From: JBGSMF01 sp964651475
Lineage (GTDB): Bacteria > Chloroflexota > Anaerolineae > Fen-1058
NCBI GenBank assembly: GCA_964651475.1
Contig: CAZYXV010000002.1
Coordinates: forward strand, 62,001-126,000
Length of the DNA stretch: 64,000 nucleotides
Reading direction: 5' to 3'
Shown here: one piece after another, positions 7,117 through 15,006 of the stretch
Position numbering within the stretch: the stretch's first letter is position 1
How the letters are laid out: each line of letters opens with the position of its first letter
The notes under the pieces: model-generated
What the model saw: the letters and a program-made list of their open reading frames with translations, nothing else
What the model was told of the DNA's origin: nothing
Databases searched by the model: none
Program-made: the position numbers and the translations under genes

Positions 7117-8901
7117 ATGACAAACGATACTCAAAAAACAATCGAGGTCCCCAGTTCTTTAACCGTGCGAGAACTGGCTATACTGGCCCATATCAGCCCG
7201 ATTGACGTCATCAAGGAATTGATGAACGACGGCATTATGGCCAACATTAACCAAACGATTGATTACGACACTGCGGCCATCGTCTTGCAAGGATTGGGGT
7301 TCGAACCTTGCGAGCAAGTGATCGTCGAAGAACAGGCTGCCCAGGCCCCTCTAACGACACGCGAGCAAATGTACGCTGACGAAGACCCCACCAAGCTTTT
7401 GCCGCGCCCGCCAGTCGTCACCGTGATGGGACACGTGGACCACGGCAAAACGTCGCTGCTCGATGCCATCCGCAGCACCAACGTGGTGGCTGGCGAGGTG
7501 GGCGGCATTACACAGCACATCGGCGCGCACCAGGTAGAGCACGAGGGGCGCAAGATTACGTTCCTGGATACGCCCGGCCACGAGGCATTCACCGCCATGC
7601 GCGCGCGCGGCGCGCAAGTGACCGATCTCGCCATCCTGGTGGTGGCCGCCGACGACGGCGTGATGCCGCAAACGCTGGAAGCCATCGCGCACGCGCGCGC
7701 CGCGCACGTTCCCCTCATCGTGGCGCTCAACAAGATTGACAAACCCAATGCCAACCCCGAGCTGGTCAAAAAGGAGCTGGCAAACCACGGCGTGCTGATT
7801 GACGAGTACAGCGGCGATACACTGTGCATCCCCGTTTCGGCCAAACAGCGGCGGGGCATTGACGATTTGATGGAAGCCATCTTGCTGGTGGCAGACAATT
7901 GCCAGATCAAAGCTAACCCAGACCGGCCTGCCGTCGGCACCGTTGTCGAAAGCCGCATGGACAAGTCGCGTGGGCCCATCGCCACTTTGCTGGTGCAAAA
8001 TGGCACGCTCAAATCCGGCGACGCGGTGCTGATCGGCGCGTTGGCCGGGCGCGTGCGCGCCATGTTCGACCAACACGGCAAAGCCGTGCAGCAAGCCACA
8101 CCCTCGACCCCCGTCGAAATCATGGGGCTGCCCGACGTGCCAGAAGCCGGCGAACGCTTTGAGGTTGTCAAAAACGAAAAAATAGCCCGCGCCATGGCCA
8201 CCGAGCGCAAGACAGCACAAAGCGCCCAGGCCAGCGAACCGGTCCGCCCGCGCATTGACCTGACGAGCATGTACGCCCTGGCCAAGGCCGGCAAGCTCAA
8301 AGAACTGCCCCTCATCCTCAAAGTGGATGTGCAAGGTTCGGCGGAACCGATTGTCAATTCATTGTGCAAACTGGGCAACGAGGACCTGAAGGTCAATATC
8401 TTGCACACGGGCACCGGCAACATTACCGAGTCAGACGTGATGCTGGCGGCCGCCTCTAATGCTGTGGTGATTGGCTTTACGGTCAGTGTGGACGTGGCCG
8501 CGCAACGCCTGGCCGAAGCGCAAGGCGTAGACGTTCGCCGCTACGACATCATCTACAAACTGATTGAAGACGTTGACAAAGCCCTGACCGGCCTGCTGGA
8601 ACCGGTATACGCCGACAAGCTCGTCGGCTACGCCGAGGTACGCGCCACGTTCAAGATCAGAAGCGTGGGGATGGCCGCCGGGTGCATGGTGCGCGAAGGG
8701 GTCGTGCTGCGCAACGCCAAGGCGCGCATTGTGCGCGAAGGGCAAACCATCCACGAAGGTGAATTCGTTTCTCTCAAACGCTTTCAAGAAGACGTCAAAG
8801 AAGTCAGAGCCGGCTTTGAATGCGGTCTGGCCGTGAGCGGGTTTGCGGATTTCAGAGAAGGCGACGTGGTCGAAGCCTACGTCAAGGAGCGCGTAAGTTA
8901 A
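7117..8901 (+). CDS. infB: Translation initiation factor IF-2
   Basis: A 594-residue IF-2, the GTPase that delivers fMet-tRNA to the 30S subunit and promotes subunit joining. A short IF2_N module is at residues 8-60 (SSLTVRELAILAHISPIDVI). The GTPase domain shows G1 GHVDHGKTS (105-113), G3 DTPGH, and G4 NKID; domains II, III and IV follow, ending in the fMet-tRNA-binding C-terminus. It lacks the long low-complexity N-terminal extension of proteobacterial IF-2. AGGGAGG (7104-7110) places the start at ATG 7117, although the frame is open further upstream through the repeat element. Its stop overlaps the rbfA start (TAATG). Confidence 0.96.
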   Translation: MTNDTQKTIEVPSSLTVRELAILAHISPIDVIKELMNDGIMANINQTIDYDTAAIVLQGLGFEPCEQVIVEEQAAQAPLTTREQMYADEDPTKLLPRPPVVTVMGHVDHGKTSLLDAIRSTNVVAGEVGGITQHIGAHQVEHEGRKITFLDTPGHEAFTAMRARGAQVTDLAILVVAADDGVMPQTLEAIAHARAAHVPLIVALNKIDKPNANPELVKKELANHGVLIDEYSGDTLCIPVSAKQRRGIDDLMEAILLVADNCQIKANPDRPAVGTVVESRMDKSRGPIATLLVQNGTLKSGDAVLIGALAGRVRAMFDQHGKAVQQATPSTPVEIMGLPDVPEAGERFEVVKNEKIARAMATERKTAQSAQASEPVRPRIDLTSMYALAKAGKLKELPLILKVDVQGSAEPIVNSLCKLGNEDLKVNILHTGTGNITESDVMLAAASNAVVIGFTVSVDVAAQRLAEAQGVDVRRYDIIYKLIEDVDKALTGLLEPVYADKLVGYAEVRATFKIRSVGMAAGCMVREGVVLRNAKARIVREGQTIHEGEFVSLKRFQEDVKEVRAGFECGLAVSGFADFREGDVVEAYVKERVS

Positions 8902-9323
8902 TGCCAGATGCCGCAGGGATTGTTCCAGCCCGGCGCCCCCAAAGCCGCCGACAGCAACGCGTGAGCGACCAGATCAAGGTCGAAATCGCCGATTTGCTGG
9001 AAAAGCAGATACAGGACCCGCGCCTGGCGGGACTATCCATCACAGCCGTGGAAGCCAGCCCTGACCTGCGGCAGGCGACGGTGTACGTCAGCTCGCTGGC
9101 GGGGCAAGCTGGCAGCCAAGACGCGCTGGCCGGCCTGGAACACGCGCGCGGGTTCTTGCGCCGCGAATTGGGCAACCGGCTCAGGTTGCGCATAACGCCC
9201 AATCTGTCTTTCCGTTGGGACGCTTCGCTGGAAACGGGCGACCGTATTTCGCGTTTGCTGGATTCGCTTGGCCCGCTGGAGCCGGCCAGTCCTCTCGATA
9301 CAAAAGATGACTCCTCGCCTTGA
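8901..9323 (+). CDS. rbfA: 30S ribosome-binding factor RbfA
   Basis: A 140-residue RbfA, needed for late 16S rRNA processing and 30S maturation. The KH-like core starts at about residue 20 (RVSDQIKVEIADLLEKQIQD), followed by PRLAGLSITAVEASPDLRQA and a conserved LRLRITPNLSFRWDASLETG near the end. The start ATG overlaps the infB stop by one base, and the C-terminus overlaps the next gene by 17 bases, so translation is probably coupled. Confidence 0.93.
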   Translation: MPDAAGIVPARRPQSRRQQRVSDQIKVEIADLLEKQIQDPRLAGLSITAVEASPDLRQATVYVSSLAGQAGSQDALAGLEHARGFLRRELGNRLRLRITPNLSFRWDASLETGDRISRLLDSLGPLEPASPLDTKDDSSP

Positions 9324-10287
9324 AAAGCCGATCCTCGCCGCGCGCCGGATACTGATTCTCACCCACGTCGCCCCCGACGCAGACGCCGTGGGTGGGGTAT
9401 TGGCCTTGGGCAAAGCACTGCGAGCGTCTGGCAAGATGGTCGTAACAGCTTGCAGCGACCCCATTCCCGAACGTTACGCGATGCTGCCCGGCTCGGCAGA
9501 CATTGTCAGCCAAATTGAACCGCAGGTGAGCGGAACGTTCGATTTGATTATCAGCCTGGACTGCGGCGATCAAAAACGTATGGGGCGCCTGTACCAGGAG
9601 GAATTGCACCGACACGTCCCACTGATTAATATTGACCACCACGTCTCCAACACCCAGTTCGGCAGCGTGAACTGGGTCAAGCCGGAGGCCGTATCCACAA
9701 CGGAAATGGTGTTGGAGCTGCTCGACGGCCTGGGGATGCCGATTGACGCCGATATCGCCACGTGTTTGCTGTACGGCATCGTCGGCGATACACAGGCCTT
9801 GCGCACCTCCAACGTCACTCCCCAAGTGCTCGCCCACGCCATCCGGCTGATGCAGATAGGCGCGTCATTGCATCAAGCCATCGCCGACCTGTTCCAGCGC
9901 AAACCGCGCAGTCTGCTCGCCCTGTGGGGACGCGCGTTGAGCACAATGCAAATCCAAGATCGTATTGCCTGGACGGCCATCAGCGCCCAGGAGCGGCGCG
10001 CGTGCGGCTATCTATCTACCAACGGCACTCAACTGCCCAGCTTGCTGTTGGAGACAAAAGATATAGACATCGCCGCCGTCTTGCTCGAAGACGACAAAGG
10101 GGCTGTGGAAATCAGCCTGCGCGCCAGGAATGGTTTTGATATTTCCGGACTGGCGGTCGAGTGGGGCGGCGGAGGACACCCCAGCGCAGCAGGCGCCAAA
10201 CTTCCCGGCCCGTTAAAAGAGGCGACCGAGCGCGTGGTTGGACGCTTGAAGCAGTATGTCAGCAGCGCGCCATCACCCACCCCCTGA
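9307..10287 (+). CDS. DHH family phosphoesterase (NrnA-like oligoribonuclease/pAp phosphatase)
   Basis: A 326-residue DHH/DHHA1 protein. Metal-binding motifs are THVAPDADAVGG (about residues 19-30), SLDCGD, and the family-defining NIDHHVSN. The C-terminal DHHA1 domain ends in GGGGHPSAAGAKL, which binds substrate. NrnA proteins degrade short RNA oligonucleotides and dephosphorylate 3'-phosphoadenosine 5'-phosphate; the rbfA-nrnA-truB gene order supports this assignment. ATG 9307 overlaps rbfA by 17 bases. Confidence 0.88.
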   Translation: MTPRLEKPILAARRILILTHVAPDADAVGGVLALGKALRASGKMVVTACSDPIPERYAMLPGSADIVSQIEPQVSGTFDLIISLDCGDQKRMGRLYQEELHRHVPLINIDHHVSNTQFGSVNWVKPEAVSTTEMVLELLDGLGMPIDADIATCLLYGIVGDTQALRTSNVTPQVLAHAIRLMQIGASLHQAIADLFQRKPRSLLALWGRALSTMQIQDRIAWTAISAQERRACGYLSTNGTQLPSLLLETKDIDIAAVLLEDDKGAVEISLRARNGFDISGLAVEWGGGGHPSAAGAKLPGPLKEATERVVGRLKQYVSSAPSPTP

Positions 10288-10311
10288 TATGTGATGCCTG
10301 ACGTCGCTGCC

Positions 10312-10340
10312 TTGACAATCAGAACCACTCCGAGTATCAT
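10312..10340 (+). promoter_or_regulatory. Promoter for the Old Yellow Enzyme gene
   Basis: TTGACA at 10312-10317 and TATCAT at 10335-10340 with a 17-base spacer, 25 bases before the start codon. It gives the flavin oxidoreductase gene its own transcription inside the rbfA-truB operon. Confidence 0.7.
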
Positions 10341-10364
10341 CAGAGCTATCAGGAGTGTGCTGCT

Positions 10365-11591
10365 ATGGCAAGCCCCGAGCAATCCATACTTTTTCAACCT
10401 TTTCAACTTGGCAAACTCAAATTGCCCAACCGGCTGATTAAATCCGCCACGTATGATTGTATGGCGAGCAAGACAGGGGTTCCAGACGACGATTTGATCA
10501 GGCTGCATAAAATGATCGCCGATGGCGGCGTTGGGCTGGATATTCTTTCTTATGCTTTGGTCGATCCATCAGGACAATCCTTTACCAAGCAAATTCAACT
10601 TTACAACGATCTGGCCATTCCGGTCCTCCAACAACTCACCAAGACGGTGCACGCAGCCGGCGGGCGAATTGCCATCCAACTCATGCATGGAGGGCGCGCC
10701 GCCAGCGAAGAACTGTGCGGCGGCGTCACCTGGGCGCCCTCCCCCGTGCGCGATCCTGTTTACATGGCCGTGCCGCGCGAGCTAACTACCGCTCACATCA
10801 ACAACCTGATTGACAAGTTCACCATAGCGGCCCAGCGCACCCAGTCTGCTGGCTTTGACGCGGTGCAGTTGCACGCGGCCCACGGCTATCTTATCAGCCA
10901 ATTTCTCTCGCCGTTCACCAATCGCCGCAATGACGAGTGGGGCGGCGATGCGGAGCGGCGGCGGCGATTTTTGTACGAGGTTTACCACAGCATACGCAAG
11001 GCCGTGGGGGCCGACTATCCCATCCTGGTCAAACTAAACGTCACAGACGAGGTCAAGGGCGGGATAGAGGTAAGCGAGGTAGCGCAGACGGCAGCGGCGC
11101 TGGCCTCGTGGGGTATAGATGGCATCGAACTGAGTGGAGGCTTTTGCAACGACGCCGTCTTTAACATCAGCCGGGGCGGTGTTCCCATCGAAGTAGCACA
11201 GCGCGGCCAGCCGCTTTTCAAGCGCGCCGCCATCGGCGGGATGCTGCTGTTAATGAAGGGCAAAGTCGCCTTTGAGCGCGAGGCCTATTTTCTCGACAAG
11301 GCCATCCAAGTTGCCCGGGGCGTCAATGTCCCCATTTCATTGGTGGGCGGCATGCGCTCCAGGCAAGTGATGGAAGACGTGTTGAACACTGGCGAGATTG
11401 ATCTCATCTCACTGGGGCGTCCCCTCATCCGCGAACCGGATCTCCCCCGGCGTCTGCAAACAGGCCAGGCAGATGCATCTACGTGCGTCAATTGTAATAC
11501 GTGCCTGGCCGAACTGGCGCACGAAGCTCCTCTGCATTGCTATGAACCTTACGCCGACCAGCCCGATCCGTATGCAGGTTGGCTCACCTGA
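10365..11591 (+). CDS. NADH:flavin oxidoreductase, Old Yellow Enzyme family
   Basis: A 408-residue FMN-dependent TIM-barrel ene-reductase. Landmarks: LFQPFQLGKLKLPNRLIKSA at the start, QLMHGGR, the active-site and substrate-binding block QLHAAHGYLISQFLSPFTN followed by RRNDEWGG, and the FMN phosphate region DLISLGRPLIREPDLP. The C-terminus has CVNCNTC plus a later cysteine (LHCYEP), a shortened form of the 4Fe-4S motif of the 2,4-dienoyl-CoA reductase branch, which also has extra FAD/NAD domains missing here. Substrate cannot be told. It breaks the usual nrnA-truB neighbourhood and has its own promoter. Confidence 0.88.
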   Translation: MASPEQSILFQPFQLGKLKLPNRLIKSATYDCMASKTGVPDDDLIRLHKMIADGGVGLDILSYALVDPSGQSFTKQIQLYNDLAIPVLQQLTKTVHAAGGRIAIQLMHGGRAASEELCGGVTWAPSPVRDPVYMAVPRELTTAHINNLIDKFTIAAQRTQSAGFDAVQLHAAHGYLISQFLSPFTNRRNDEWGGDAERRRRFLYEVYHSIRKAVGADYPILVKLNVTDEVKGGIEVSEVAQTAAALASWGIDGIELSGGFCNDAVFNISRGGVPIEVAQRGQPLFKRAAIGGMLLLMKGKVAFEREAYFLDKAIQVARGVNVPISLVGGMRSRQVMEDVLNTGEIDLISLGRPLIREPDLPRRLQTGQADASTCVNCNTCLAELAHEAPLHCYEPYADQPDPYAGWLT

Positions 11592-11640
11592 TCTGCCCGG
11601 CGGCGGGCAAGTATCATCGCTGGCTGGCTAATCCCTCGTG

Positions 11641-12510
11641 ATGGACGGCATTCTCAACTTCAATAAACCATCAGGCTGGACCTCGCACGACGCAGTGGCG
11701 CACGTGCGAAGGCTGATTCGTCAAAAACGCGTGGGGCACGCCGGGACGTTGGACCCGTTGGCTAACGGCGTATTGCTTGTTTGCATCGGGCAGGCCACGC
11801 GCGTATCCGAGTACCTGATGGCCGGCGATAAAACGTACCTGGCGCGCATCCGGCTGGGCGTGACGACCGATACCTATGATTCGGAAGGCCAGGTCACTGA
11901 CACGCACGCCGTAAACGTGGACGAAAGCACTCTCTGCGTCGCGCTGCAACAATTCTTCGGCGAAATTGACCAGGTGCCGCCTATGTATTCGGCTCTCAAG
12001 CACGAGGGGCAGCCGCTTTATAAACTGGCGCGGCGCGGCGTGCACGTTGAGCGGCCCGCCCGCAGGGTGCGCATCAGTAGTATAATTTTGCATGAAGCGC
12101 ACATGCCCGATCTGAGCCTAGAGGTGCATTGCTCCGGCGGAACGTACATCCGCTCATTGGCGCACGATATCGGACAGGCGCTTGGCTGTGGAGCGCACAT
12201 GACGGCGCTGACGCGCCAGGCCAGCGGCACGTTTACGCTCGACCGCGCGCTGACGCCACAGCAACTCGAACAGGCCATCGCCGCAGATCGGCTGACGGAG
12301 CAACTTTACCCGCTAGATGCAGCGTTAAAAGACCTGCCAGCGGTTACGCTGGATGCCGAGACAGCGCGGCGCGTGCGGCACGGCCAAGAGGTTGATTTGC
12401 CGCTCCCGGCCGCGCCGGCCTGCCGGGCTTATGCAGATGGCGAGCTTGTCGCCCTCATGGTCTATCGTGCTGAAACCACGGCATGGAGGCCGGATAAAGT
12501 GTTTGTGTAA
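11641..12510 (+). CDS. truB: tRNA pseudouridine-55 synthase TruB
   Basis: A 289-residue enzyme that makes pseudouridine 55 in the tRNA T-loop. The N-terminus GILNFNKPSGWTSHDAV and the catalytic aspartate in VGHAGTLDPLANGVL are canonical, as are VPPMYSALKHEGQPLYKLAR and GGTYIRSLAHDIG. A C-terminal PUA-like region follows. I chose ATG 11641; a GTG directly before it (11638) would add one residue. It is followed after 30 bases by ribF, a common arrangement. Confidence 0.95.
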   Translation: MDGILNFNKPSGWTSHDAVAHVRRLIRQKRVGHAGTLDPLANGVLLVCIGQATRVSEYLMAGDKTYLARIRLGVTTDTYDSEGQVTDTHAVNVDESTLCVALQQFFGEIDQVPPMYSALKHEGQPLYKLARRGVHVERPARRVRISSIILHEAHMPDLSLEVHCSGGTYIRSLAHDIGQALGCGAHMTALTRQASGTFTLDRALTPQQLEQAIAADRLTEQLYPLDAALKDLPAVTLDAETARRVRHGQEVDLPLPAAPACRAYADGELVALMVYRAETTAWRPDKVFV

Positions 12511-12540
12511 TGCGCGAATCAAGTTTTACGCCTGGATGCC

Positions 12541-13461
12541 ATGCAAGTTATTCACAATCTCACTGATTCCACAACTTTTTCCACCGCGCTAACCATCGGC
12601 GTGTTCGATGGCGTGCACCTGGGGCACCAGGCGCTTATCCGGCGCATGGTCGAATCGGCGCGCGCGCGCAACTGCCGCGCGGCGGTGGTGACGTTCTACC
12701 CCCACCCTTACGTTGTGCTGGGGCACGGCAAGCCCTATTACCTGACGTCTGTAGATGAAAAGCTGGCGCTCTTTGAGCAACTCGGCGTGGACCTGAGCGT
12801 GGTGGTTGATTTCACGCCGGAAACGGCGCGCACGCGGGCCGCCGAGTTTGTTGGGTTACTGGTCAATCAATTGCACATGGTCGAGCTTTGGATAGGGCAC
12901 GATTTTGCCCTGGGATACGAGCGCGAAGGCAGCGCGACCTTTTTGCGGCAAGCCGGCCAGGAGCTGGGGTTCAGCGTCAACGAGGTGGACGCCGCCGCGC
13001 AAAGCGGTCAGATCATCAGCAGCAGCCGCATCCGCGACGCACTGCGTACCGGCGATGTGACAACAGCCGGCGAGTATCTAGGGCGGCCCTATCGCCTGGC
13101 GGGCAACGTCGTTGCGGGCGCGCACCGGGGGCGCGCGATTGGCATCCCCACAGCCAACCTGGATGTGCCGGGCGAAAAGGCCGTGCCGGCCGGCGGCGTA
13201 TATGCCTGCATCGCGCACGCGGCGCAGTCGCGCTTTATGGCAGTGACCAATATCGGCACGCGCCCCACGTTCGATAATGGACACGGCACAATCGAAGCGC
13301 ATTTATTGGATTTCGATGGCGAGCTTTACGGCCAACACCTCGCGCTCGATTTTATCGCCCGCCTGCGCGGCGAACAGAAATTCAATGGCGCGGCAGAGCT
13401 GGTGTCGCAAATCCGCCACGATATTGGCCGGGCGCGCGCGATTTTGGGCAAGGCAGGCTAA
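12541..13461 (+). CDS. ribF: Bifunctional riboflavin kinase / FAD synthetase
   Basis: A 306-residue RibF that converts riboflavin to FMN and FMN to FAD. The N-terminal nucleotidyltransferase domain has IGVFDGVHLGHQALI and TFYPHP; the ISSSRIRDALRTGDV segment is the second nucleotide-binding motif. The C-terminal riboflavin kinase domain shows GRAIGIPTANLD and NIGTRPTFDNG, ending in LRGEQKFNGAAELVSQI. It lies between truB and thyX; ThyX and the nearby ene-reductase both use flavins. Confidence 0.95.
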   Translation: MQVIHNLTDSTTFSTALTIGVFDGVHLGHQALIRRMVESARARNCRAAVVTFYPHPYVVLGHGKPYYLTSVDEKLALFEQLGVDLSVVVDFTPETARTRAAEFVGLLVNQLHMVELWIGHDFALGYEREGSATFLRQAGQELGFSVNEVDAAAQSGQIISSSRIRDALRTGDVTTAGEYLGRPYRLAGNVVAGAHRGRAIGIPTANLDVPGEKAVPAGGVYACIAHAAQSRFMAVTNIGTRPTFDNGHGTIEAHLLDFDGELYGQHLALDFIARLRGEQKFNGAAELVSQIRHDIGRARAILGKAG

Positions 13462-13466
13462 CATTG

Positions 13467-14885
13467 GTGAATAAACTAACTCGTTCCATTTACATGCTCG
13501 ACCCGCGCGCGCTGCGCCCGGAAGTGATTGCCGTGGCATTTGCCAAGACCAGCCGCAGCCCCGATACCTTTCGCGACATTGCCGCCGAGCTTTCAGATGC
13601 CAGCTCGGCCCAGTTCCACGAAAAGTGGGTGGTAGGCTATGGACACTCGTCGGTGGCCGAGCACGCCGTCTTGCACCTGGCGATTGAAAATGTCAGCCGG
13701 CTGGCAATCGAGACCATCCAAAACAACCGCCTGGCCTCGTATACCGAAAAGTCCACGCGCTACCAGATTTTCGATTGCGATAGCTATTACACGCCGCCAG
13801 AGATCGCCGCCTCGCCGCATGCCGAATTATATCGCCAGACGTGCTGCAAGCTGTTCGACACGTATCAAGCGTGCGCCGGGCCGCTGCGCGCGCTCGTCCT
13901 GGCCCCCCACCCTCGCCGCGAAAACGAAAGCGATCAGGCTTACGATAACCGCACGCGCAGCAAGTGGATGGATCACTTGCGCTTTTTGCTGCCCGCCGCC
14001 ACACTGGCGAATGTGGGCATGACGGCTAACGCGCGCGTGCTGGAATACGCCATCAAGAAAATGCTCAGCCATCCGCTGCCCGAAGTGCGCGCCATCGGCG
14101 GCGAAATCAAACATGTCGCCCAGGCCGAAGCGCCAACGCTGGTCAAGTATGCAGAGTTCAGCCCTTACCTGGAACAAGTATCTGGTATTGGATATCCGGT
14201 ATTGACTTCCCGTCCCCACCCCATCTCCAACACCTTGCTGGTTGATTATGACCGCGACGGTGAAACCAAATTCATCGCCGCGTGTCTTTACCGCTGGGAT
14301 AACGTGAGCTTTGCGGAAGCATTGGAGCAGGTGAGGCAAATGTCCGCCCAAGATCGCGCTCAGGTGATTGAACGAGCATTGGGCCAGCGCGACCCATTCG
14401 ATGCGCCGCTGCGCGAGTTGGAACACGTGACGATGACATTCGATTGTGTAATGGATCAGGGCGCATATTACGAGGTCAAACGCCACCGTATGATGACGCA
14501 AACACCCCAAGCCTTTACGCCGGACCTGGGCTACGCCATTCCATTACCTTTTGAGCAGGCCGGCCTGCGGGACAAATTCTGCGCGGCCGTAGAAGCAGCC
14601 AGCGATGCTTATCACACGCTAGTTCAAGACTTCCCGGCGCAGGCGGCTTATGTGCTGACCAACGCGCACAACCGGCGCGTGCTGCTGACGATGAATGTGC
14701 GCGAAGCATTCCATTTTTGCCGTCTGCGCGGCGCGCGGGGCGCACACTTTTCCATCCGGCGAATTGCTATGCAAATCTTTGAGCACATCTGCGCCATCTA
14801 CCCTGCGCTGGCGGCATATATGCAGTGCCAGGAGTATGCGCCGGCGGAGCAAATCGAGCGCGAGTATTTCTGGCGCGTTTGTTGA
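13467..14885 (+). CDS. thyX: Two-domain ThyX-like FAD-dependent thymidylate synthase
   Basis: A 472-residue protein made of two tandem ThyX-like domains, about twice the usual ThyX length. ThyX methylates dUMP to dTMP with FAD, NADPH and methylene-tetrahydrofolate. The family motif is RHRxxSxNExSxRY. In domain 1 it reads NNRLASYTEKSTRY (about 13726-13767): the S, E, S, R and Y positions are kept but the leading RH is NN. In domain 2 it reads RHRMMTQTPQAF (about 14481-14516): RHR is kept but the rest is lost. Domain 1 also has GHSSVAEHA. Such long versions are known in several phyla. GTG 13467 is preferred; TTG 13464 is possible. It follows ribF by 5 bases. Confidence 0.82.
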   Translation: MNKLTRSIYMLDPRALRPEVIAVAFAKTSRSPDTFRDIAAELSDASSAQFHEKWVVGYGHSSVAEHAVLHLAIENVSRLAIETIQNNRLASYTEKSTRYQIFDCDSYYTPPEIAASPHAELYRQTCCKLFDTYQACAGPLRALVLAPHPRRENESDQAYDNRTRSKWMDHLRFLLPAATLANVGMTANARVLEYAIKKMLSHPLPEVRAIGGEIKHVAQAEAPTLVKYAEFSPYLEQVSGIGYPVLTSRPHPISNTLLVDYDRDGETKFIAACLYRWDNVSFAEALEQVRQMSAQDRAQVIERALGQRDPFDAPLRELEHVTMTFDCVMDQGAYYEVKRHRMMTQTPQAFTPDLGYAIPLPFEQAGLRDKFCAAVEAASDAYHTLVQDFPAQAAYVLTNAHNRRVLLTMNVREAFHFCRLRGARGAHFSIRRIAMQIFEHICAIYPALAAYMQCQEYAPAEQIEREYFWRVC

Positions 14886-14977
14886 GAGAGGCGGAAGGCG
14901 TCCACTTGTGAACTGTCACACGACCTAAGAAAAACAGGACTAGTGTCAATGGTCGAGTCCGGCAGGTGACTGTATCC

Positions 14978-14983
14978 TATAAT
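14978..14983 (+). promoter_or_regulatory. Possible -10 box upstream of iorA
   Basis: TATAAT 24 bases before the iorA start codon. No convincing -35 box lies 16-18 bases upstream, so an activator or weak promoter would be needed. Confidence 0.35.
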
Positions 14984-15006
14984 GAAACGATTAAACGAGG
15001 TATGAG

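Noticed and set aside
7263..8423. Long minus-strand frames opposite infB
   Set aside because: Antisense to a clear IF-2; Ser/Met-rich translation without domains.
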